Positions 15,856 through 25,230 of a stretch of DNA of 51,760 bases are shown here, piece by piece. The position numbers and the translations under genes are program-made. Location: the IMG/VR virus record IMGVR_UViG_3300024423_000004, positions 1-51,760 of that record; one strand, written 5' to 3'. How positions within the stretch are numbered: the stretch's first letter is position 1; each line of letters starts with the position of its first letter. This stretch comes from a virus. Under the pieces are notes generated by a model. The model had not been told where the DNA came from and made no database searches. It saw only the letters and a list, made by a program, of their open reading frames with translations.

Positions 15856-17024
15856 AAAGTGTAATTGACAATATAACTGAGGTAACAGGTTGGTCAGGGA
15901 TTAATGGGGCAACTGTTCATGGATTAAATTCTGTATCTAATTATATTGCAGGCAATAATCTTGCTTCTGTTATATTTTCATTTAATGCTGCTGATGCTTA
16001 TATCGAAAAAACTTATGGGACGGATGTTACAGATTATGATGAATTAACTTTTTGGATAACTTCTTTTAAGAAAGGCAAAAAGGATTATCAAAAGACAACT
16101 GATTATTTATATAAAATTGATTTGGGTGTGGGAAAAGAATATTATTTAAAAGCATTTGATGATTTTTTTTATGTTACAATAGATATCTCTGATGTAACAA
16201 CGATAGATAGAATACGAATTACTGCATTACAAGCAGGTTTGGACTACATAATATTATCTTATTGTGTAGCATTTACTACTGTATTGCCATTAGACGTATA
16301 TATAGGGATTAAAGAACAACTAGAATATCATATTGACCAAAATACAACACTAAAAAATGTGGGGTTAATAAATGGAACTATTGGAGATGACAATATTAAT
16401 TTTGGCGCTAGCGTTCCTTTTCTTGATAGATACACCACCATTAAGATAGATGACGGAGTTAATTCAGAAATTCATCACGTAGATAGGAAAGACGGTAATC
16501 AATTTTATTTTTCTGATTTATATGATGGAAGTATTCTGCTTAATGATTATACAAATGCAGATGTATATTTATATTATCCTATTCATTTTGGAACAACACA
16601 AAGAGAAATATCGTTGCCGTCAATAACTTTATGGGGTTTTGCACCAGAGAGGTTATTTTTAGCTACTGAATTTGATAATATTATAGATACCGTTAAGACA
16701 GATGATACTTTCGGAGAAAGAAGGGTTGGTCAATATTTACAATGGTCATTTTTGATTGATTGCGAGGCAAAAGAAGAGTGGGAATTATTGGGAGAATTAT
16801 CAAACATTGTGCGTACTGTTATCGGACAAAGAACAATTTGGGTAAATGGACGCAAGGCAAATATTGAATTTGATACACCGCCAACAGAATTGTATCCGAC
16901 AGAGGCATTTGATATAATGCCAAAAATACAATACCCAACGACGATAATTATAAGAGAAGAATTATATGAAAGATCAAGAATACCAAAGACAACAACAATA
17001 AATTTTGAGGCAACAATAATATAA
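15852..17024 (+). CDS. Neck or tail-terminator-region protein (390 aa)
   Basis: The N-terminal ~150 residues look like a beta-sandwich binding module (FWITSFKKGKKDYQ; YVTIDISDVTTIDRIRI). The C-terminal half (QYLQWSFLIDCEAKEEWELL, VRTVIGQRTIWVNG) looks like a separate alpha/beta domain. Between the tail-completion gene and the sheath one expects the tail terminator, so the C-terminal half may be that domain with an unusual N-terminal fusion. I do not recognise the family from sequence. Confidence 0.6.
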   Translation: MKSVIDNITEVTGWSGINGATVHGLNSVSNYIAGNNLASVIFSFNAADAYIEKTYGTDVTDYDELTFWITSFKKGKKDYQKTTDYLYKIDLGVGKEYYLKAFDDFFYVTIDISDVTTIDRIRITALQAGLDYIILSYCVAFTTVLPLDVYIGIKEQLEYHIDQNTTLKNVGLINGTIGDDNINFGASVPFLDRYTTIKIDDGVNSEIHHVDRKDGNQFYFSDLYDGSILLNDYTNADVYLYYPIHFGTTQREISLPSITLWGFAPERLFLATEFDNIIDTVKTDDTFGERRVGQYLQWSFLIDCEAKEEWELLGELSNIVRTVIGQRTIWVNGRKANIEFDTPPTELYPTEAFDIMPKIQYPTTIIIREELYERSRIPKTTTINFEATII

Positions 17025-17037
17025 GGAGGCTTATAAG

Positions 17038-17286
17038 ATGGGTGAAAAATTTGAGCAATCAAAAAGTAAAGATGAATTAAAAGTTGGAAAAGAAAAGAAA
17101 ACTTTTAAACAAAGTGTTGAAGTTCTTTTGACTTTTAGAGAAAATAGAACTTTTGAGCTACATGTTAATCGACAACTAATTAGATTTGAAGGAAGACAAA
17201 CAATTAAACTTCCAAAAGCAATCACAGAACATGCAGATTTTACAGTAAATATTGCTAAAAACTTTATTATTAAAGAGGTGAAATAA
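17038..17286 (+). CDS. Small protein before sheath gene (82 aa)
   Basis: A basic 82-residue protein with a strong AAGGAGG site. A Lys/Glu-rich N-terminus precedes a beta pattern (VEVLLTFRENRTFELHVNRQ, RFEGRQTIKLP). It is 1 nt from the sheath gene and so co-translated with it. It could be a small tail or assembly protein. No family recognised. Confidence 0.7.
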   Translation: MGEKFEQSKSKDELKVGKEKKTFKQSVEVLLTFRENRTFELHVNRQLIRFEGRQTIKLPKAITEHADFTVNIAKNFIIKEVK

Positions 17287-17287
17287 T

Positions 17288-19108
17288 ATGGCGGGATTAA
17301 GACGACAAGGAATTTATGGAGAAAATTTACCAACTAAAAAATCTAAAACGGTTGAGCCATCAGATTTTTTGATTGGTGGATTAGTTGGTTTTTTTGAAAG
17401 ACGATATAAGAAAACTTTTGTTGTGAGAAACACAGAGGAGTTAAGACAGATATATGGTAGTAATACAATTTCTACGTACTATGGTTGGGATGCGGCACAG
17501 GGATTTTTTGACAATGTTGTTGGTGTAGATGCTAAACTATTTGTAAAAGGACATGTGGGAAACGATGGAGCTGCGTATGATGCAGTAGCCGCAACTGTAA
17601 ACGCAGTAGACGGAAGTGCAGCAGATGTTTTACAGTTGGATTCTGCTTATGAAGAAGAACTAGACTTTTCTACATACGGAAACAATACGGGATATACAAT
17701 AGTACAAGGTAGTAGGTTTAACACAGCTGGTCGAGTTGCTAACACTGCATCAGACAGTTTTGTTGATCTTGATAGTGTTGCGGGTATAAGTGTAGGAGAC
17801 TACATCAAGGTTGTGGCAACTGGAGGCGGTGGCGCAACTGTTCATCACACGATTACAGCAATTGATGAAAGCGCAAGGCGTGTTTCTTTTACAGGCGCAT
17901 TTGATGGAGCAGCAAATATGGAAATTGGAGATGTTGTTACACTACCGAGTTTTCAGCTCAAAACATGGAGAAAGTCTACAACTGGAATTGTAGAAGAAGT
18001 GGATGTAGAGAATGGTAAAGTCTGGTGTACAACTGAAAGTGATGTTACTGATTATTTTGTAGATAATGTTTTTGCAACTTCTAAATATTTAAAAGTTACA
18101 GACTTGGCTCCTGCTACTGCGTTGGCAACTAGATTACCTGCAGCTGTTTCAACTGTTACATATTTGGCATCAGGCGCAAATGGTACAAGTCCAACAACAA
18201 CAGCAAATTGGGATTTTGATTTACAATTGTTTAATGATGATCCAATCAGAATGATTTGTAATCCAGAGACTACAGATGAAGCAATTCAGAAAGCAATTGA
18301 AACATATTGCCGAAGTAGAAACGATACTCCAAAGGTTATCTATAATATTTCAGAAGACCAAACAAAAAGTCAATTGATAACGATAGGTAATAAATTTCAA
18401 CGAAGTGATGACGTGTTAGGTGTTATTATTGCAAATTGGTTAAAGAAAACCGATCCTTTCGCAACGTCGCCAACTGCTCCTAAAAGAACTATTCCAAACG
18501 TTGGTCATGTTATGGGTCTATGGATTAGATCAATTGGTACACTAGGAATACATTATATTCCAGCAGTAACAACATTGCCACTTTTTGGTATAACAGGAAT
18601 TAAAGGTGATCAAATATTAAATGATTTAGATCGGACGGATGTTTGCGAGGCTGGTGTTAATGTTATACAGGAAGTAACTGGAAGCGGAATAATTGTTAAA
18701 AGTTTTTATACACCTTCAACAACAAAAGAGTTTCAATTTGCAAATGGAATTTTAATGAGAGAGTTTATAAAAATCTCAATCATTGATTCTCTAAGGGACA
18801 CGGTAAATGAGCCTAACAATTTTGCTAGAATACAAGGGAGTAGGGATGCAGTAGTGGCTTTCTTTTATTCATTGTGGTTAACTGGTAGTACTGGAAACGT
18901 ACCGGCAGGTGAAACATTCGGACAAACAATCGATCCCGATACGGGAACAGGAACAGAACCGAGTGACCACTTTCAAGTGCAAGCGGATTTAATAAATAAT
19001 CCACAAGCAAGTATTGAGGCAGGAGAACGAAATATTTCATCATGGTTCAGTTACCCTGCGCCAGCAGGATCAATTAAAATCGGTGTGGGTCTTATGTTGT
19101 TAGGATAA
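17288..19108 (+). CDS. Tail sheath protein (contractile)
   Basis: This defines the phage as a myovirus. The N-terminal domain has DFLIGGLVGFFERR and NTEELRQIYGSN, and the C-terminal domain has VIANWLKKTDPF, then DVCEAGVNVI and ILMREFIKISI, as in FI-type sheath proteins. The last ~40 residues include IEAGERNISSWFSYP, equivalent to the C-terminal linking strand. Residues ~90-290 hold inserted beta-rich domains, which would lie on the outside of the tail. 606 aa. Confidence 0.9.
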   Translation: MAGLRRQGIYGENLPTKKSKTVEPSDFLIGGLVGFFERRYKKTFVVRNTEELRQIYGSNTISTYYGWDAAQGFFDNVVGVDAKLFVKGHVGNDGAAYDAVAATVNAVDGSAADVLQLDSAYEEELDFSTYGNNTGYTIVQGSRFNTAGRVANTASDSFVDLDSVAGISVGDYIKVVATGGGGATVHHTITAIDESARRVSFTGAFDGAANMEIGDVVTLPSFQLKTWRKSTTGIVEEVDVENGKVWCTTESDVTDYFVDNVFATSKYLKVTDLAPATALATRLPAAVSTVTYLASGANGTSPTTTANWDFDLQLFNDDPIRMICNPETTDEAIQKAIETYCRSRNDTPKVIYNISEDQTKSQLITIGNKFQRSDDVLGVIIANWLKKTDPFATSPTAPKRTIPNVGHVMGLWIRSIGTLGIHYIPAVTTLPLFGITGIKGDQILNDLDRTDVCEAGVNVIQEVTGSGIIVKSFYTPSTTKEFQFANGILMREFIKISIIDSLRDTVNEPNNFARIQGSRDAVVAFFYSLWLTGSTGNVPAGETFGQTIDPDTGTGTEPSDHFQVQADLINNPQASIEAGERNISSWFSYPAPAGSIKIGVGLMLLG

Positions 19109-19144
19109 AACAAATAAAATAATAAAAAAGTAAGGAGGTTTATC

Positions 19145-19555
19145 TTGCAAGTGAATGAAATGGTTGAAAAAAAGCAAGTTTACTTTGACCGGACAGAAAT
19201 TCCCGGTCTTGTAAATGTGAGTGAAATAGTAGAGGAGAAAAGATCGGTAGAAGTGCCAGGATTTAATGTTATACGTGATGTCCAAAGCGGTATAACCAAA
19301 CAACCGCAAATAACATTAACATATAAGTTAGAACGTGGAACTAATACATTAAGGTTTTTTGAAGACTTTTTTACTAATAATGAAACTAAAGATATGACTA
19401 TTGTAAGGACAGATGCACACGGAATGGAGTTTGACAGAAAAACTTACACACAATGTGAGGTTTTGTCGAAAACTGCACCAGAATATAATGCAGAAAGTCC
19501 AAACTTTGCGAGTATAGCAGTAGTTATTTTAATACATGATATAATACCAGTGTAG
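19145..19555 (+). CDS. Tail tube protein
   Basis: The 136-residue product immediately follows the sheath and has the usual size and beta pattern of tail tube proteins (FDRTEIPGLVNVSEI; SGITKQPQITLTYKLERG; MEFDRKTYTQCEVLSK). It would form the inner tube driven into the cell. The start is taken as TTG at 19145 because AGGAGG (19133-19138) lies 6 nt upstream; the in-frame GTG at 19151 and ATG at 19160 are possible but less well spaced. Confidence 0.83.
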   Translation: MQVNEMVEKKQVYFDRTEIPGLVNVSEIVEEKRSVEVPGFNVIRDVQSGITKQPQITLTYKLERGTNTLRFFEDFFTNNETKDMTIVRTDAHGMEFDRKTYTQCEVLSKTAPEYNAESPNFASIAVVILIHDIIPV

Positions 19556-19563
19556 GAGGAAAT

Positions 19564-20391
19564 ATGATAAAACGGTTGCCAGTACTTTTGAAACTGAATG
19601 AGGCGGTTTTTAAAGAAATTGAATTAAAAAAACCATCGGGGAGAGTAATCTCTGATACACAAGAAGAGGTCCAGCGGACTAACTTTCTTATAGCAAATAG
19701 AAATTTTATTGCCGGTTGTACAATGCGCATAACTGGAGAAGAAAAAGAAATTGTCGACATGGTGGCAATAAAAAGTGCATTAGGGAAAATGAGTAATAAG
19801 ACTATCGATTATCTATCACAAGAAATTATGGTTGATTATTTTGATGATGAAGATCTTGTTGAAGGTGTTTATCCATGTCCGAGATGTGGCGAAAAGATTA
19901 TTAACGAAATAACAAAAAATGATGGGATTGTAATTGATACAAGAGATAGTATCAAAAGTCTACAAGTCAATTTTATGGACGATGTAAATGAGCTTGAATT
20001 TGATATCGAGATGACTAAACCAGTTACAATTATTTCTGCACAAAATGAAGAACAAGTGCAAAATATAACAATGACATACCCAACAATAGAACATTATGTA
20101 AAAGCTCATGCAATTGTTAGTGACAAAAACTTAACAAAACTACAATATCATGCTTTTGCAAATGCAATCATTAAAGTTAATGGAGTTGATGTTGATGATT
20201 CTTGGCGTAGGACTTTTGGTGTTCAATTGTTTAACAACACAACAGAAGTAAAAAAAGATATTGGAAGAATTAAAGAGATAATAAATAAGTATGGAGTTGA
20301 TGCAAGATTAGACAAAACTTGTTTAGGATGTGGGAAGGTCTGGCGACCTTTTATCAATACCTCAAATTTTTTCGATTTCGCTCTCCAGTAA
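19564..20391 (+). CDS. Tail assembly chaperone, 0-frame product
   Basis: This 275-residue protein lies between tube and tape-measure genes, where gpG-type or gp26-like assembly chaperones are encoded. It has two zinc-binding CxxC pairs, CPRCGEK (near 105) and CLGCGK (near 255), and a C-terminal PFINTSNFFDFAL. Close to its stop there is a canonical slippery site A AAT TTT (20364-20370) and a stable hairpin. A fraction of ribosomes should move to -1 and make a ~355-residue product using the following frame. Assignment to the T4 gp26-like baseplate-hub chaperone family is possible. Confidence 0.8.
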   Translation: MIKRLPVLLKLNEAVFKEIELKKPSGRVISDTQEEVQRTNFLIANRNFIAGCTMRITGEEKEIVDMVAIKSALGKMSNKTIDYLSQEIMVDYFDDEDLVEGVYPCPRCGEKIINEITKNDGIVIDTRDSIKSLQVNFMDDVNELEFDIEMTKPVTIISAQNEEQVQNITMTYPTIEHYVKAHAIVSDKNLTKLQYHAFANAIIKVNGVDVDDSWRRTFGVQLFNNTTEVKKDIGRIKEIINKYGVDARLDKTCLGCGKVWRPFINTSNFFDFALQ

Positions 20392-20630
20392 ACGTTTTTG
20401 ATGGTTATATTGGAGGGCGAAGTCACGAGGTAACTTGGTTACTGGAAGCCATTAAGTTTATAGATTTTACAAAAGAGAATTTTATTAAAGAAAGTTTTTT
20501 GATTATGTATTACACAAAAGGCGGTATTAACAAAAAAGAATTGGATGGTATGCCTTTTGACGAATATGAAATCTGGTTAAAAGAAGCGATAATAGTACAA
20601 GAAAATTTGACTGAAAAGGAAAAAAAGTAG
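20319..20630 (+). CDS. Tail assembly chaperone, -1 frame extension
   Basis: The frame overlaps the end of the upstream chaperone by 73 nt and is in -1 register to it. It has only poor starts (TTG 20319; ATG 20328 with AGG touching it), so it is probably read by frameshifting at 20364-20370, adding about 86 residues beginning FRFRSPVNVFDGYIGG. Helical content (EVTWLLEAIKFIDF; PFDEYEIWLKEAI) resembles T-domains of G/GT chaperones that bind the tape measure and tube. It immediately precedes the tape-measure gene. Confidence 0.8.
   Translation: MFRMWEGLATFYQYLKFFRFRSPVNVFDGYIGGRSHEVTWLLEAIKFIDFTKENFIKESFLIMYYTKGGINKKELDGMPFDEYEIWLKEAIIVQENLTEKEKK
20364..20424 (+). promoter_or_regulatory. Programmed -1 ribosomal frameshift signal (slippery site plus hairpin)
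   Basis: In the reading frame of the upstream gene the heptamer is A AAT TTT (20364-20370), followed directly by an overlapping T TTT TTC (20367-20373). From 20377 an 11-bp stem pairs TTCGCTCTCCA (20377-20387) with TGGAGGGCGAA (20411-20421), with one G-U pair. It can extend outward to 20374/20424. Slippery site, 3-6 nt spacer and stem are the classic elements, and the -1 frame is open on to 20630. Confidence 0.85.
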
Positions 20631-20641
20631 AGGAGGCCAAC

Positions 20642-22042
20642 ATGGAAGATTTAACATTAACTCTCAATCCAGCGATGTTTATGAAAGGTCTTGATACTAT
20701 TGGTAATGGTATTGGAAAATTAAATCAAAATTTTAGTCAAATGGGAAAAACCGGCGATCAGAAAATCCAAAAAATTGGAATGTCTGCAATGAGCCTAGTC
20801 AAAACTCTTGCGCCTATTGCTATCGCTGGTGGTGCTATAAGAAAAGCCTTTAGTCAAATCCCTGAACTAGGCAGAGCTTTTTCTATTGCTGGGGATATCT
20901 TTTCAAGAAACTTACTCTGGCCTTTACGGAAAGAACTAATGCCGATGCTACAATCCATGTTAAGTTGGGTAAGAGATAATAGAGCAATGTTTTTACGATG
21001 GGGTAACGTTTTAGCTAATATATTTAGAACGGTTGTCTCTCTTGTTAAGAGTGTATTTAGTTTATTAAAAAGATTATGGGATCGTATAACTTCCGGAATA
21101 GAAAGGGTTTTCGGGAAGACCGTTCGGTCTATGTCGGATTTAGTTAATATTGCATTATTTAAATTAGCAGCGATTGGCCAATTTATAATGGCAATGCTAG
21201 AACCAGTATTTGATTTTATTGCTGATTTATTCGTGAGTGCACTTGAAAATGTAAAAGCGTTTATTGGTGGATTCATGGATGGACTAGGTGAATTATCACC
21301 TGAATTAAATGATATGTGGGAATCTTTAAAACGTATTGGAGAGTCTTTAGGATTATTGGGAGACAAAGTGGGAAGTTTGAGGGGATTATTTAGCGCATTA
21401 GGCAGTACAATCGGCACATTAGTGGGGGGAGTTTTACGTGCGGTAAAAGTTGCAATTGATGGGATCGCAACTGCAATCGAAGGATTACAAACAAGATTTG
21501 CACAGTTCAAGGCTTGGAGAGCTGGAGACATGAAAGAAGTTGTTCGATTAGAACGTGAAGGTGTTATTAAAAGTCAAAAATTTCTTAAAAGAACAGCCGA
21601 GACTGGTAAACGTCAATGGGAATCAATAAAAGGCACAGGTGCAGCATATAAAGAATTATTTGTTGGAGACAGAGAAGAAGAAAAAAAACAACCGCAAGTT
21701 TTAAGAAATAATGTTGTAAAGAATACAAAAAATGTTAATCAAATTGACAATAGAAAGAATACACCACTTAAAAATAATATTACTAATGTGACTAACAATC
21801 AGAACAGAAATAATGTTACTAATGTTACTAAAAACCAGAATAGGAAAAATGTTACAAATATTACGAAAGGTTCTATAAAAAGAACTAACAATGTGACACA
21901 CAATAAGGCAGAAACAAAAGTAAATGCTCCAATAACAATAAATATAAATGAAAGTAACGCGCCTAAAGATATAGCTAAGGCCGTTAAAAGTCATTTAAGA
22001 GATTCTTTGCAAGAAGCACGTTTTAGAAGTGGAGGCAAATAA
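20642..22042 (+). CDS. Tape measure protein (short)
   Basis: This long helical protein after the tail chaperones has hydrophobic helices typical of tape measures (ALFKLAAIGQFIMAMLEP, IGTLVGGVLRAVKVAIDG). At 466 aa it is short; at about 0.15 nm per residue the tail would be roughly 70 nm. Residues ~350-425 form a low-complexity Asn/Val/Thr-rich repeat (see repeat entry). The C-terminal NAPKDIAKAVKSHLRDSLQEA is the usual initiator-binding tail. A strong GGAGG site precedes the ATG. Confidence 0.82.
   Translation: MEDLTLTLNPAMFMKGLDTIGNGIGKLNQNFSQMGKTGDQKIQKIGMSAMSLVKTLAPIAIAGGAIRKAFSQIPELGRAFSIAGDIFSRNLLWPLRKELMPMLQSMLSWVRDNRAMFLRWGNVLANIFRTVVSLVKSVFSLLKRLWDRITSGIERVFGKTVRSMSDLVNIALFKLAAIGQFIMAMLEPVFDFIADLFVSALENVKAFIGGFMDGLGELSPELNDMWESLKRIGESLGLLGDKVGSLRGLFSALGSTIGTLVGGVLRAVKVAIDGIATAIEGLQTRFAQFKAWRAGDMKEVVRLEREGVIKSQKFLKRTAETGKRQWESIKGTGAAYKELFVGDREEEKKQPQVLRNNVVKNTKNVNQIDNRKNTPLKNNITNVTNNQNRNNVTNVTKNQNRKNVTNITKGSIKRTNNVTHNKAETKVNAPITININESNAPKDIAKAVKSHLRDSLQEARFRSGGK
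21710..21910 (+). repeat. Asn/Thr/Val-rich coding repeats in tape measure
   Basis: Tandem imperfect units encode N-V-T-N-V-T/I-K-N-Q-N-R-K (for example NNVTNVTKNQNRKNVTNITK). The DNA shows matching repeats of the type AATGTTACTAATGTTACTAAA. This is a low-complexity linker that could vary in copy number between relatives and so change tail length. Confidence 0.75.
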
Positions 22043-22629
22043 TGAATTTTAATATACCTAAGTTTGCTTATAACATGCCGTGGTTCATTTTTGATATTGA
22101 TAATAAACAGTTAATTACTAGTGTTACAATTCCAGGAAATATTAAGGATTCAAAGGATATTGTTTTAGCAGAAACTCCAATCCCAGGTCAAAATTTCCAG
22201 CCTATCACATACGGAGGTGGCGGGAATAGAAAAATATCTTTTTCATTGCCGATTATTAAACGCAACAATACAGTTGGGGATGTTTTATTATTAAAACAAT
22301 TTGATAATTTGCGTAATAGGGCGGTTGGCCTAACAAATATATTTTCCAACCAATTCACCCCAAACCCTAAAGTTTTATATTATTGGGGTTCAGGGTCCAT
22401 CCCCCTCATATATTGGGTAAAGAAATGTGATTTTACACATACGGAAGGATGGACTAATCAAATGGGGCAACCACAACATACAGTTATAGAAATGGAATTG
22501 TGGTTAGACGAAACAAGTATATTATATAAAGCAGAAGAAGTTTTCAGAAAGCTTGCAAGTCTTACAGGGATGGTAACGAATGCATATGATATTATACAAA
22601 GTCAGAGAATTGGTCAAAAAGCTTATTAG
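22042..22629 (+). CDS. Baseplate/tail-tube initiator-type protein (195 aa)
   Basis: The product starts WFIFDIDN-like and has TIPGNIKDSKDIVLAETPIPG and YGGGGNRKISFSLP, a pattern seen in tail proteins between tape measure and hub (CIS-tube or XkdP-type without LysM). A middle segment YYWGSGSIPLIYWVKKC and a helix at the end complete it. It probably caps or starts the tube on the baseplate. Starts on the last base of the tape-measure stop (TAATG). Confidence 0.68.
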   Translation: MNFNIPKFAYNMPWFIFDIDNKQLITSVTIPGNIKDSKDIVLAETPIPGQNFQPITYGGGGNRKISFSLPIIKRNNTVGDVLLLKQFDNLRNRAVGLTNIFSNQFTPNPKVLYYWGSGSIPLIYWVKKCDFTHTEGWTNQMGQPQHTVIEMELWLDETSILYKAEEVFRKLASLTGMVTNAYDIIQSQRIGQKAY

Positions 22630-22639
22630 GAGTTAATCA

Positions 22640-22912
22640 ATGAGATATGAAGCAATAGATTCTATAATTTTTACAGATATAAACGGAATAGCAACAACTA
22701 TTAAGGACATGAGAGAATATCCAGATTATCAAACTTTTGTAAAAATTAATTTAAAAAATGGTGATGAAATAGATGAAATTGCATCAAGACAAGATATTTA
22801 TGGCAATGAAGGAGAGGGGGAGAGTTTTAAAATTGTAGACAATAATATTATTAAATTATTTGAAGCGGATTTTAATTTAGAAGAATTAAATAAATTGGAT
22901 ATTCCATTATGA
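22640..22912 (+). CDS. Baseplate wedge protein, gp53-like
   Basis: Ninety residues containing DEIASRQDIYGNEGEG followed by SFKIVDNNI and an end of the form LEELNKLDIPL. This is the pattern of T4 gp53-like and LysM-like baseplate proteins (I-A-S-R-x-D-x-Y-G). It would join wedge subunits to the hub. Good GGAG site. Overlaps the hub gene by 4 nt. Confidence 0.7.
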   Translation: MRYEAIDSIIFTDINGIATTIKDMREYPDYQTFVKINLKNGDEIDEIASRQDIYGNEGEGESFKIVDNNIIKLFEADFNLEELNKLDIPL

Positions 22913-24156
22913 TTGCCGGATTATATAATCAAGATAGTTCTTTTTTTGAAATTGACAGTCCAGATATTAAAGCTGGTCGTGTTTTGACAGAGGATATTAT
23001 GTCCTTTACGTATGAAGAAGAACTTTATAAATATAATACTGGGTCAATACAAGTCAATGATCCCGACAATTATTATTCAAAAGTTTTGCGGGTTGGTGCA
23101 AAACTAAATATTCGTTTTGGATATATGGATAGTGATTTGTCTACAAATGCCTTGTTAATGCAAAAAGAAAATCCAACACAAGTAATTGGTAGTAGTGTTA
23201 GAGAGGGAATTACAGCCTATATTCAAAACCCTACTGGCAGCGCAAGCGCAAATGGTACTGTTTCATTCACATGTAATTTTTATGGCAAAGAATGGTTGGC
23301 CAAAAAGGAACATCGTATTCATACAGGAATTACTAAGGGAGCTTTAATTGGTCAATTATTGTTAGAACTTGGTTGTGTAACCACTATGGTAAACTTTACA
23401 CGTCAAACTGAATTATTAGATCAAGATACGCAAATTTTACAGAGGGAAACTAATTATAGATTTTTATTAAAAATGGCTTATGAATGGAGGGCAGTTTTTA
23501 GAATTAGTACAGATGGTGCTGGAAATTTAAGTGCAGTTTTTATTTCTCCCTCACAAATTGGATCGGTACAGTTGCCATTTTTATTAAGTGGTGCACTTGG
23601 TGGGGATTCCATGTATTTAGAATGGAAAGAAGGTGTTGCAAATGTAATTGAATATAAATGGAAAAACCATCAAGGACAAAATGGAACTGGAGATAACGCC
23701 CGTCTTGTTATGGGGGCAGATGGTAAAATGACAACTATCAGATATGTTACAAAAGGCGATAAAGTGCAAGCATATACTTTGCGACCAGAACGGATTAGAG
23801 AGAGACTAGACAAGACGGACAGTTTTAGCGAAAAGTTTAAGCAAATGCAAGACTGGTTGAACGTGGCGGACTTCGAGGAAGTGGCGTGGGCTTTTGATCC
23901 TATAGAAATAAAAACAGCCCCGCAAGGTTTAGGCTATAGTATGAACGCAAAAATATTAGGCAATCCATTATTAAGTGCTCCATTAAAAGTATTTTTTGGC
24001 AAAGGTTTCCCTACATGGTTTACTCCAAAAAGTTCGGCAACTCATGTTTCAAATTTCTATGCAAGAAAAGTAACGCACAACATAGATCAAAACGGATATA
24101 AAATTGACTTGGACATCATGGATTCGTTTTCGTTAACAGGAGGCTCGCTGATATGA
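22909..24156 (+). CDS. Baseplate hub protein (gpD/gp27-like late control protein)
   Basis: The N-terminus has a beta-barrel pattern typical of hub proteins: TEDIMSFTYEEELYKYNTGSIQVNDPDN, LRVGAKLNIRFGYMD, then FTCNFYGKEWLAKKEHRIHTGIT and a segment LLLELGC. The final VTHNIDQNGYKIDLDIM strand is also a gpD-family hallmark. The hub trimer holds the spike. 415 aa, flanked by gp53-like and spike genes with 4-nt overlaps. Confidence 0.85.
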   Translation: MIAGLYNQDSSFFEIDSPDIKAGRVLTEDIMSFTYEEELYKYNTGSIQVNDPDNYYSKVLRVGAKLNIRFGYMDSDLSTNALLMQKENPTQVIGSSVREGITAYIQNPTGSASANGTVSFTCNFYGKEWLAKKEHRIHTGITKGALIGQLLLELGCVTTMVNFTRQTELLDQDTQILQRETNYRFLLKMAYEWRAVFRISTDGAGNLSAVFISPSQIGSVQLPFLLSGALGGDSMYLEWKEGVANVIEYKWKNHQGQNGTGDNARLVMGADGKMTTIRYVTKGDKVQAYTLRPERIRERLDKTDSFSEKFKQMQDWLNVADFEEVAWAFDPIEIKTAPQGLGYSMNAKILGNPLLSAPLKVFFGKGFPTWFTPKSSATHVSNFYARKVTHNIDQNGYKIDLDIMDSFSLTGGSLI

Positions 24157-24812
24157 GCAGTCCAATAAATGATGACATATACGGAATGATTAAAGAAATT
24201 ATTCAAGATGAAACAATCTTCATGCGACACTATATTGGAAAGGTTGTTGAAAATGAAGATATTCTTAAAAAGGGAAGAGTAAAGATTACAATACCAGAGC
24301 TTGGAATGGACACCCCAGATTTAGCTTTGTGGTGTAACGCAAGACAAGGCAATGGAATATCTATTCCTGCAATTGGAAGTTATGCAGAAATATATTTTAT
24401 AAATGGAGAAAGGGAAAAGCCAGTTTATTTGTTTCCAGCAAGTGAAATTATTGAGAATATTCCTAAAAATTATACCGGAATAGTAACTGAACATGTTTTG
24501 TTTGAAGATCCTGAAAATAAAGATCAAGTTATTAAATATGATTCAGCCACAAAGTTGTTGCAATTATTTAGCGATCCCGATAATATTAAAATAGACGGTC
24601 AAAATGGGACAGTAATGATATTAAATGGTACGGAGTCTTATGTTTTGGGAGACGCTTTTTTAACTTGGTTAAATAATTTTATAACAACGGTGTTTAACGC
24701 TCATACGCATTTATATAATCCAGGTCCAGGTGGTCCGATACCAACAGCAGCACCGTTGCCTGTAGGAGTACAGCCTACAAATATATTAAGTACTGTTATA
24801 AAGGGGAAGTGA
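24153..24812 (+). CDS. Baseplate spike protein with HxH tip (gpV/gp45-like)
   Basis: The first 90 residues form an OB-fold typical of gpV-like spikes (GRVKITIPELG, WCNARQGNGISIPAIGSYAEIYFINGERE). The C-terminus contains FNAHTHLYNPGPGG; a His-x-His near the tip binds iron in characterised spike tips (P2 gpV, phi92 gp138). The trimer would pierce the outer barrier. 219 aa. Overlaps the hub gene and is followed 1 nt later by the wedge gene. Confidence 0.85.
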   Translation: MSSPINDDIYGMIKEIIQDETIFMRHYIGKVVENEDILKKGRVKITIPELGMDTPDLALWCNARQGNGISIPAIGSYAEIYFINGEREKPVYLFPASEIIENIPKNYTGIVTEHVLFEDPENKDQVIKYDSATKLLQLFSDPDNIKIDGQNGTVMILNGTESYVLGDAFLTWLNNFITTVFNAHTHLYNPGPGGPIPTAAPLPVGVQPTNILSTVIKGK

Positions 24813-24813
24813 A

Positions 24814-25218
24814 ATGGCAGATGCAATAAAAAATATAGCTGATTTTAATTTAGGATTTTTCTATTATGGAAAAAATAGCCTAGATGATGAAAGCAGATTT
24901 GATTTATTTCAATTATTATTACAACCTAAAAGATCATTATTTTATGATAGGCGAGAATCTGCCGGAATAAGTGATTATGAGAATAGACCAAACACAATTG
25001 AATTACAAGTTTTAGGGCGCTTTGAGATTGCTAATGCAGTTGCATATAGAAACTCTTTAGTTACAAATGGGGCAGACAATACAATAGATCGCCGTATAGC
25101 AGTTAGTCAAAATAGTATTGGATTTTCTGCTAGGGGAGAAGAGTTAGACGTTAATGTTTTATATTTCTTATATGGGGATTATGAAACTCCCCGAAATAAT
25201 ATTTTTACACTAGGATAG
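24814..25218 (+). CDS. Baseplate wedge protein gp25/gpW-like
   Basis: The 134-residue protein resembles the gp25/W family. LFQLLLQPKRSLFYDRRESAG near residues 27-50 corresponds to the family's helix and turn, and a strand segment ends RRIAVSQNSIGF. gp25-like proteins start sheath polymerisation on the baseplate. Gene order hub, spike, gp25, J matches P2- and Mu-like tails. Confidence 0.75.
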   Translation: MADAIKNIADFNLGFFYYGKNSLDDESRFDLFQLLLQPKRSLFYDRRESAGISDYENRPNTIELQVLGRFEIANAVAYRNSLVTNGADNTIDRRIAVSQNSIGFSARGEELDVNVLYFLYGDYETPRNNIFTLG

Positions 25219-25230
25219 AGAGAGGGAAAA

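Noticed and set aside
20854-21531. Minus-strand frame of 225 codons opposite the tape measure
   Set aside because: No ribosome site, low-complexity translation, and a clear tape-measure gene on the plus strand.
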